Positions 58,549 through 64,000 of a stretch of DNA of 64,000 nt are shown here, piece after piece (the first letter of the stretch is position 1; each line of letters opens with the position of its first letter). The notes beneath the pieces were generated by a model. It made no database searches, had not been told where the DNA came from, and was given only the letters and a program-made list of their open reading frames with translations. This stretch comes from Dyadobacter luteus (GTDB lineage: Bacteria > Bacteroidota > Bacteroidia > Cytophagales > Spirosomataceae): assembly GCF_003383615.1 (NCBI RefSeq), contig NZ_QNUL01000002.1, forward strand, positions 372,001 to 436,000. The letters run 5' to 3'. Both the position numbers and the translations under genes were made by a program.

Positions 58549-59985
58549 CTATCTTTCTCTCAGAGATGTCTTGATCATCCGGGACTCAGTTACCTGAAGA
58601 TTATCTCTGAACGAGCCTGCAACAACTGCAGAAGCCGTTCTGCCTGAGGCGGTCCTTGCATTGGTGCTTATGGGAATACCCATTACAGAAAGGGCTTTAC
58701 TGAAAAGAGGCTCGTTGTCATCTCCGAAAGGTTTGTAGGGCAGAAGGTTGTCTGCAACCTGATAAACAGGCGTCATACCATTCACTGTACCGTAATCCGA
58801 CTCACCGTTTGCATTAGCTGTCTGGCCGAGCATGATGTACAATCCCCATTTCCATCTGCCCTGATCGTCGCTGATTAAAGAGCCGAACAGATTCTTACCT
58901 GCCGTATGATCGCCGATTGTAACAACGTCCATGTAAGGTTTCAACCCGTTGATCACCAGCTCACTCGCCGATGCGGTTCCTTGTGAGGTCAGCACAAATA
59001 CCCTGCTGATGTTGCCACCGATATTATTTGCTTCGTTCTGAAATGGATAGTCAAGCGCAGAAGATCCATACTGCTTTTGCCAGTAAGCCACATATTTATC
59101 GTTCCACTGTTCCCTGTAAAAGACTTTACTACCCGATACACTTTTTCCGATCAATGATGCCAGGGTGGTTGCAGAACTGATATAGCCTCCGGAATTGAGT
59201 CTCAGGTCCAGCACCAGCTCATTGACACCCTGACTTTTGAAGTCTGCGAAGATCTGGCGCAGTTCATTATCATATTTTGAGTCGTTGCCATCTATTCCCG
59301 GCACAAACTGAGTATAAACGATGTATCCGATCTTTTTGCCGTACGCAGACTTATCAATGACAGTAGAAAAAGCAACAGGATCCTCTGTCACAACTGCTTT
59401 GGTTACACTCACGGTGCTGCTGCCAGCCGATATCATGCTGCCATTGACAGTGCCGAGCGTGAAAGTAAGTGTTTCACTTCCTGACAACAGAGAGCTGTAG
59501 TTATCTCTGGTAAGCTGTGTTCCGTTTGCTTTTAAAATAATATCTCCCCTTTTGAGTCCTGCATTAGCAGCCGGACTGCCATTGACAACATAGTTGAGAA
59601 ATAAGCCGACACTGGTATTTGTGTTGTCAATGTAAGAAATAGAATAGCTGATGCCGAAGATCTTGCTGATGCCATCGAAACTGTTCTGAAGCTCGTCAGT
59701 ATCATCGGTAACCATCGAAAACCGGTCTGTAGTTGTACGCTGATAAACCAGCTTTTCAAAGTAATCGGTGGGATTCGACTTTGCATCCAGCGTGGTACTG
59801 GCAGGCATTTGCTTATACCAGAAATAGGCATCGTTCATCACTTCGTAAATCCAGGTATTCACTGACTGATAGTCAGAGTCGGAACCTGTTTCTTCATCGG
59901 GATCTACTTCATTATTCTGGCAAGCTGAAAATACAGCCAGTGCGAGAAGAAAGAGTAGTTTGTTGATTTGTTTAAACTTGATCAT
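58549..59985 (-). CDS. S41 family peptidase lipoprotein (C-terminal processing type)
   Basis: A 478-residue lipoprotein (FSAC lipobox near residue 21). Domains in order: an N-terminal helical S41_N-type region (WIYEVMNDAYFWYKQMP), a PDZ-like domain (about 120-185; VGLFLNYVVNGSPAANAGLKRGDIILKANGTQL), and the S41 protease domain. Catalytic serine lies in TSQGTASASELV and the general-base lysine in TAGKNLFGS, the Ser/Lys dyad of the family. It is anchored in the membrane facing the periplasm or surface and likely trims secreted proteins. It is divergent from the small lipoprotein at 60297, with a 311-base regulatory gap. Confidence 0.92.
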   Translation of the reverse strand: MIKFKQINKLLFLLALAVFSACQNNEVDPDEETGSDSDYQSVNTWIYEVMNDAYFWYKQMPASTTLDAKSNPTDYFEKLVYQRTTTDRFSMVTDDTDELQNSFDGISKIFGISYSISYIDNTNTSVGLFLNYVVNGSPAANAGLKRGDIILKANGTQLTRDNYSSLLSGSETLTFTLGTVNGSMISAGSSTVSVTKAVVTEDPVAFSTVIDKSAYGKKIGYIVYTQFVPGIDGNDSKYDNELRQIFADFKSQGVNELVLDLRLNSGGYISSATTLASLIGKSVSGSKVFYREQWNDKYVAYWQKQYGSSALDYPFQNEANNIGGNISRVFVLTSQGTASASELVINGLKPYMDVVTIGDHTAGKNLFGSLISDDQGRWKWGLYIMLGQTANANGESDYGTVNGMTPVYQVADNLLPYKPFGDDNEPLFSKALSVMGIPISTNARTASGRTASAVVAGSFRDNLQVTESRMIKTSLRER

Positions 59986-60296
59986 ATAGCAGTAATTGGA
60001 ATGGAATCTGTAAGTCCGGGGATTAATGTCTTGTAATGAATATTACGTGACAGGACTTTGAAGTGTGGCAAAAATGATGCTGCTATAAAAAAAATGACCC
60101 GGGAAACCCAGGCCAGTTTGTCTATATAACATCCTCTTTATTATTCACTTTTGTATCAGGTAATACTATGATTGTACCGCCTGTAAATTCCTTTGAAACC
60201 TTTTGTTAACGCCGTTTCCGTTTACTCAAAGACGTAGTTTTACGCTACCACGACTTTTGCCAGCTGCCTACTTTTATGTCAAAAAAAGCAAGCGCT
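59986..60296. other. Divergent intergenic region, no gene seen
   Basis: A 311-base gap between the start of the S41 protease gene (minus) and the small lipoprotein (plus). I see no coding frame and no strong dyad. T-rich stretches contain TTTTG and TTTG elements, but no pair has correct spacing to a -7 box. The sequence should hold both promoters. Confidence 0.4.
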
Positions 60297-60581
60297 ATGA
60301 AAAAGTTATTTAAATCAACTATCGCAGTTTTTACGACTTTCGTCACTGTCCTTTTTTTATCCTGCGGAGGCAAAGACAACTCTCCAAGCCCTGTAAATTG
60401 CAGTAACAATGCTGAAAAGGCAACTGCAGCTGCAACTGCTTTGGCAAGTGATCCGACGAACACGGCTAAATGTGAAGCCTATAAAAATGCGATAAGGGAT
60501 CTTTACAAAAGCTGTGCAAACTATTACACCGGTCAGGCTAAACAAGATCTGGATGATTTTCTTGCCACTCCGTGTAACTGA
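60297..60581 (+). CDS. Small hypothetical lipoprotein with four cysteines
   Basis: A 94-residue protein starting MKKLFKSTIAVFTTFVTVLFLSCGG: a signal with lipobox FLSC. The ATG at 60297 is preferred over 60276 for its signal peptide and the purine-rich AAAAAAAGCAAG before it. The mature part is Ala/Asn/Asp-rich and helical (NNAEKATAAATALASDPTNTAKCEAYKNAIRDLYKSCANYYTGQAKQDLDDFLATPC) with four cysteines, likely in two disulfides of a small helical bundle. Not related to the three-paralogue family at 25-26 kb by sequence, but similar in size and export. Function unknown. Confidence 0.75.
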   Translation: MKKLFKSTIAVFTTFVTVLFLSCGGKDNSPSPVNCSNNAEKATAAATALASDPTNTAKCEAYKNAIRDLYKSCANYYTGQAKQDLDDFLATPCN

Positions 60582-60625
60582 TCGTTTTTTCAGCCGGTTG
60601 GATTGTATCTATCCGGCTGAAAGTT

Positions 60626-61525
60626 CTATATACCTGTCAGACCGTTGAAAAACTTTCTGGCAATGATCGCATATTCCAATGGATTTGCCTTGGCAGGATC
60701 CTGCTCAGCTTCCAGTACGATCCAACCCTGGTAGTCACTTGCTTTGATCACTTCGAAAAGTGAAGGAAAATCAATGCAGCCTTCTTTATCTCCCGGCACG
60801 GTAAATACGCCTTGTTTTACAGCAGTCAGAAAGCTCAGTTTTTCCTGATGAACACGTTCCAGAACATTCGGGCGAACGTCTTTAAGGTGGATATGTGCAG
60901 TGCGACTAATGTACTTTTCCAAAGCAGTAACCGGGTTTTCACCTGCAAAATGGAAATGCCCGCAGTCATAATTCAGGTACACGTAGTCAGGATTTGTCTC
61001 ATTCAGCAGACGGTCTGTTTCTTCGATGGTCTGTATACAGGTGCCCATATGATGGTGGAAAGCAAGCTTCATACCACGGTCTTTTGCTATTTTACCCAGC
61101 GTATCGAGTCCTGTAGTAAAGGTTTTCCACTCGGCATCAGTATTCAGCATACCTTTTCCTTCAAAGACAGGCACGTTCAGGCCCTGGCAACTGTTACCGG
61201 TTTCTCCACCACCAATCACTTTTGCTCCCATGATTTCAAGGAAGTCGAGCAATCGGGTAAAGTTTTGAATATTCTCTTCCAGGGATTTGGTTGTCAGCTC
61301 ATAGCTGTTCCATTGATTACATATCTGTAACCTTCTCAGACCAAGGGCCTTTTTCAATACATCCGTATCGCGGGGGAATTTATTTCCAACCTCACAACCA
61401 GTAAATCCGGCAAGAGCCATTTCACTGATACATTGCTCAAAAGTATTCTCGCCGCCAAGCTCCGGCATATCGTCATTGGTCCAGTTGATAGGAGCAATAC
61501 CCAATTTTATATTTTCGAAATTCAT
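60626..61525 (-). CDS. iolE: Myo-inosose-2 dehydratase
   Basis: A 299-residue xylose-isomerase-like TIM barrel that dehydrates scyllo-inosose in inositol catabolism. It begins KLGIAPINWTNDDMPELGGENTFEQCISEMALAGFTGCEVGNKFP, the IolE signature GI.PI.W.NDD.P..G, and carries metal-ligand positions in KLAFHHHMGT, VYLNYDCGHFHFAG, and AHIHLKDVRPNV, then WIVLEAEQDP. It has no signal peptide, unlike the exported TIM barrel at 24077. It lies 121 bases downstream of iolD; that gap contains a short AT-rich repeat. Confidence 0.94.
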   Translation of the reverse strand: MNFENIKLGIAPINWTNDDMPELGGENTFEQCISEMALAGFTGCEVGNKFPRDTDVLKKALGLRRLQICNQWNSYELTTKSLEENIQNFTRLLDFLEIMGAKVIGGGETGNSCQGLNVPVFEGKGMLNTDAEWKTFTTGLDTLGKIAKDRGMKLAFHHHMGTCIQTIEETDRLLNETNPDYVYLNYDCGHFHFAGENPVTALEKYISRTAHIHLKDVRPNVLERVHQEKLSFLTAVKQGVFTVPGDKEGCIDFPSLFEVIKASDYQGWIVLEAEQDPAKANPLEYAIIARKFFNGLTGI

Positions 61526-61554
61526 TGTTTTAGAAAGAAGTTAAGTAGTAAGGG

Positions 61555-61625
61555 AGTTGAGAATTAAGAGTTAAGAATTGAGAGCTAAGAATGGCTTGCG
61601 GCGCAGTTAACAATTGATAATTAAC
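61555..61625. repeat. AT-rich imperfect mini-repeat between iolD and iolE
   Basis: Short imperfect repeats of the type GAGAATTAAG / GAGTTAAGAATT / GAGAGCTAAGAAT (61560-61592), followed by GTTAACAATTGATAATTAAC. No gene can be fitted. This type of spacer is common between co-oriented Bacteroidota genes and may reflect slippage. Confidence 0.4.
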
Positions 61626-61646
61626 AACTAAATTCTTCGCCTCGCG

Positions 61647-63515
61647 CTATAAAAATATTCTTTGTGTTTTCTTGTTCTCTTTATAGGTTTCAAAGGCTTT
61701 TTGGACGGATGGGGATTGAGAAACTTCTGCTACCGGAACTTCCCACCAGGCGTGGTAACCTTTTACGGTACGATACAGATTGGTTTCAATATAGATCACT
61801 GTTGTGCGTTCGTTCTGTTTGGATTGCGCGAGTGCTTCGTCGAGTGACTTCTTGTCGGTAGCACGAATTACAATTGCGCCCAGACTTTCTGCATTTTTTG
61901 CCAGATCTACCGGAAGGAATTCTCCTGAGAGATGTCCTGTATTTTCTTCTCTATATTGGTACCTTGTTCCGAACCGCTCTCCGCCTATACTTTCGGAAAG
62001 TCCTCCGATACTTGCGTAACCATTGTTGTTAAGCAAAAGAATCGTAAACCTGATACCTTCCTGAATAGCAGTTACAATCTCATGATTGTTCATCAGATAG
62101 CCTCCATCGCCACAGAGCACATATATTTCACGGGTCGGGTCAGCCATTTTTGCACCAAGTCCGGCAGCGATTTCATAACCCATGCAGGAGAACCCATATT
62201 CCAGGTGAAAATTCTTCGGATCCGTAGCGCGCCATAATTTGTGAAGATCGCCCGGAGCACTTCCTGAAGCGTTGATCATCACATCTCTGTCATCCATAAA
62301 GCTGTTCAGAGCACCAATGACCACGGCCTGGTCAATAGGGGAGATGGTTCCATTTCCTTCCTCATAAATACGGGTTACCTCATCGTCCCAAGCCTTGTTG
62401 ATATCAGCAATTTTTTGACGGTAATCAGCACTTACTTCGAAATCTCCCAGCAATGCGGATAGCTCTTCAATTGTCGCTTTTGCATCTCCGACAACGGGCA
62501 AAGCAGCGTGTTTGAAAGCATCGAATTCAGAGATATTAATATTAACAAACCTGACATCCGGGTTCTGGAAAATAGACTTGGATGCAGTGGTGAAGTCGCT
62601 GTAACGTGTGCCTATTCCGATTACCAGATCAGCCTCATTCGCTACTTCAATAGCATATTTAGTACCCGTCGCCCCTAAACCTCCAACGCTGTAAGGCTGG
62701 TCGAAACGCACGGCTCCCTTTCCCGCAAAAGTCTCGCCGACAGGAATACCTGTTTTGATGGCAAACTGATGAAGGACTTCTGAAGCATCGCTATAGATGG
62801 CACCTCCTCCGGCAACAATTACTGGTTTTTTAGCAGATCTGATCCATTCTGCGGCTTCTGTTACGATGCCGGCATCCGGGCGGGGTCGGCCCACTTTCCA
62901 GACTCTCTTTTTGAATAGTTCTTCCGGGTAATCGTAAGCATGGGTTTGTACATCCTGGGGCATAGATAGGGTGACAGCACCCATTTCAGCCTGAGAGGTG
63001 AGCACGCGCATTACTTCTGGAAGAGAATAAATAAGCTGCTCCGGACGGTTAATTCTGTCCCAATATTTAGATACGGGTTTAAAACAATCGTTGACAGATA
63101 TATCCTGAGTTCCGGCGCTTTCAAGCTGCTGTAAAACGGGATTGGGCTCGCGGGTAGCGAAAATATCTCCCGGAAGAAGTAAAACCGGCAGACGGTTAAT
63201 CGTAGCCAGGGCAGCTCCTGTAATCATATTTGTAGCTCCCGGACCGATTGAAGTCGTGCAAACAAATGCACCCAGACGGTTTTTTACCTTGGCATAAGCG
63301 ACCGCTGCATGCACCATCGACTGCTCGTTGCGAGACTGGTAGTAGCGGAAGTCAGGATTTTCGTGCAGTGCCTGTCCGAGACCAGCTACATTCCCGTGGC
63401 CGAAGATTCCGAAACATCCGCCGAAATACGGAGCTTCCTCGCCGTCACGCTCAATATACTGGTTTTTAAGAAAGGTTATAGTAGCCTGAGCTACGGTCAG
63501 TCTTCTGGTTTTCAT
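61647..63515 (-). CDS. iolD: 3D-(3,5/4)-trihydroxycyclohexane-1,2-dione hydrolase
   Basis: A 622-residue thiamine-diphosphate enzyme that opens the inositol ring dione to 5-deoxyglucuronate. The N-terminal half starts KTRRLTVAQATITFLKNQYIERDGEEAPYFGGCFGIFGHGNVAGLGQAL, the IolD signature, with the catalytic glutamate in the region that contacts thiamine. The cofactor motif GDGGYLMNNHEIVTAIQEGIRFTILLLNNNG lies at ~467-497 (GDG ... NN form). The middle FAD-like fold domain (KPVIVAGGGAIYSDASEVLHQFA) is conserved as in acetolactate-synthase relatives. It lies between iolE and the aldolase gene, forming the iol operon with them. Confidence 0.95.
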   Translation of the reverse strand: MKTRRLTVAQATITFLKNQYIERDGEEAPYFGGCFGIFGHGNVAGLGQALHENPDFRYYQSRNEQSMVHAAVAYAKVKNRLGAFVCTTSIGPGATNMITGAALATINRLPVLLLPGDIFATREPNPVLQQLESAGTQDISVNDCFKPVSKYWDRINRPEQLIYSLPEVMRVLTSQAEMGAVTLSMPQDVQTHAYDYPEELFKKRVWKVGRPRPDAGIVTEAAEWIRSAKKPVIVAGGGAIYSDASEVLHQFAIKTGIPVGETFAGKGAVRFDQPYSVGGLGATGTKYAIEVANEADLVIGIGTRYSDFTTASKSIFQNPDVRFVNINISEFDAFKHAALPVVGDAKATIEELSALLGDFEVSADYRQKIADINKAWDDEVTRIYEEGNGTISPIDQAVVIGALNSFMDDRDVMINASGSAPGDLHKLWRATDPKNFHLEYGFSCMGYEIAAGLGAKMADPTREIYVLCGDGGYLMNNHEIVTAIQEGIRFTILLLNNNGYASIGGLSESIGGERFGTRYQYREENTGHLSGEFLPVDLAKNAESLGAIVIRATDKKSLDEALAQSKQNERTTVIYIETNLYRTVKGYHAWWEVPVAEVSQSPSVQKAFETYKENKKTQRIFL

Positions 63516-63523
63516 ACTCTATT

Positions 63524-64000
63524 TCAGTTTTGGAACTCAATAGCTTTACCTGTACTTCCGAACAGTTCAAACTTACTGATCATAAAATTTTTATAAGTCT
63601 CTATAAAAGTCTTTCCTGGTGTAGTCGGAGCGAATTCGTCCGGTTTGTCACGGAAAAATTCACGGTTGACCATCGTCCATACCAGGCGCATGTCAGTAGC
63701 AATATTGATTTTACATACACCCAGGGGAATAGCTTTTCGTATTTCATCATCCTGTACGCCACGGGCATCTGTTTTGATTTTCCCGCCTGCTGCGTTAATA
63801 CGCTCTACAACCTCACTGCTGACATTGGATCCGCCGTGCAGTACCAGAGGGAATCCGGGAAGGCGCTTCTGAATCTCATTCAGAATATGAAGCTGAAGTC
63901 CCTGCCCGCCCGAAAATTTGTAGGCACCATGGCTGGTACCGACGGCAATAGCCAGACTGTCGCAGCCTGTGGCAGCCACGAAATCTTCCACTTCCTGCGG
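63524..64000 (-). CDS. Class II fructose-bisphosphate aldolase family, N-terminus outside window
   Basis: The gene runs off the right edge, so only the last ~158 residues are seen. They hold the class II aldolase C-terminal half: GCDSLAIAVGTSHGAYKFSGG, the zinc-ligand motif LHGGSNVSSE, and CKINIATDMRLVWTMVNREFF. The position ahead of iolD and iolE suggests the IolJ-type aldolase that cleaves 5-dehydro-2-deoxy-phosphogluconate, but a general fructose-bisphosphate aldolase is also possible. The gap to iolD is only 8 bases, so they are one transcript. Confidence 0.85.
   Translation of the reverse strand, partial: PQEVEDFVAATGCDSLAIAVGTSHGAYKFSGGQGLQLHILNEIQKRLPGFPLVLHGGSNVSSEVVERINAAGGKIKTDARGVQDDEIRKAIPLGVCKINIATDMRLVWTMVNREFFRDKPDEFAPTTPGKTFIETYKNFMISKFELFGSTGKAIEFQN

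Noticed and set aside
61555..61625. Mini-repeat between iolD and iolE considered as a CRISPR-like or mobile repeat
   Set aside because: The units are irregular and very short with no spacer structure, and fit AT-rich intergenic slippage.
1..64000. tRNA, rRNA, CRISPR arrays, transposases, integrases or prophage genes
   Set aside because: Scanned by eye for typical motifs and gene families; none found. The AT-rich nuclease gene has no adjacent mobile element or attachment repeat.

Overview
The window reads as chromosome of a member of the Bacteroidota, most likely order Cytophagales and close to Dyadobacter or Spirosoma. This is inferred from the gene families; no rRNA or tRNA gene is present to confirm it. 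Supporting signs are SusC/SusD outer-membrane pairs, type IX secretion C-terminal sorting domains, a hybrid two-component regulator, TAnnTTTG or TACTTTG promoter boxes, and weak Shine-Dalgarno use. No phage, insertion sequence, CRISPR array or stable RNA gene was found.

Layout. 1-377 is the end of a SusD gene. 480-6146 holds small accessory genes (lipoprotein, orphan DUF6364 antitoxin-like protein, two VOC proteins, a methyltransferase), then a CPA1 Na+/H+ antiporter and a bestrophin. 6254-17121 (minus strand) is a tandem SusC-SusD-SusC-SusD-DUF1735 operon with no enzyme gene and no local regulator. 17824-22194 holds inositol-3-phosphate synthase and a compact nrdB-nrdA pair. 22362-30732 is a set of exported proteins typical of 3-keto-sugar metabolism (ThuA, xylose-isomerase-like, double DUF1080, Gfo/Idh/MocA, DUF6807/PmoA), interrupted by three tandem paralogous cysteine-rich lipoproteins on the other strand. 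30948-45873 is a compact xyloglucan utilisation locus: hybrid two-component regulator, SusC, SusD, surface glycan-binding protein, GH44 with a type IX secretion signal, and GH31 alpha-xylosidase. A GH9 endoglucanase follows at 47652-49388. 49395-60581 is a mixed region with an AT-rich Mrr-like nuclease, plsC, a soluble acyl-ACP desaturase, carbonic anhydrase, a CHU_C protein and an S41 protease. 60626-64000 is the start of an inositol catabolism cluster (iolE, iolD, class II aldolase), continuing past the right edge.

How the genes work together. The xyloglucan locus can be read as a pathway: GH44, and probably GH9, cut the backbone at the surface; SusD and the binding protein capture oligosaccharides; SusC imports them; the periplasmic GH31 removes xylose; the regulator senses the products. 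No beta-galactosidase, fucosidase or beta-glucosidase gene is present, so side-chain and final hydrolysis must be done by genes elsewhere. The 3-keto-sugar set would oxidise, cleave and isomerise glycosides in the periplasm. Inositol appears twice, synthesis at 17.8 kb and catabolism at 60.6-64 kb, and a perfect LacI-type palindrome sits on the candidate promoter of the synthase gene.

The items most worth a second look are the triplicated six-cysteine lipoprotein family, the AT-rich coiled-coil Mrr nuclease, the terminator placed between the binding and enzyme halves of the xyloglucan operon, the dyad upstream of its susC, and the ribonucleotide reductase in which neither subunit has an ATP-cone. 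I did not find a system I could call new with confidence.
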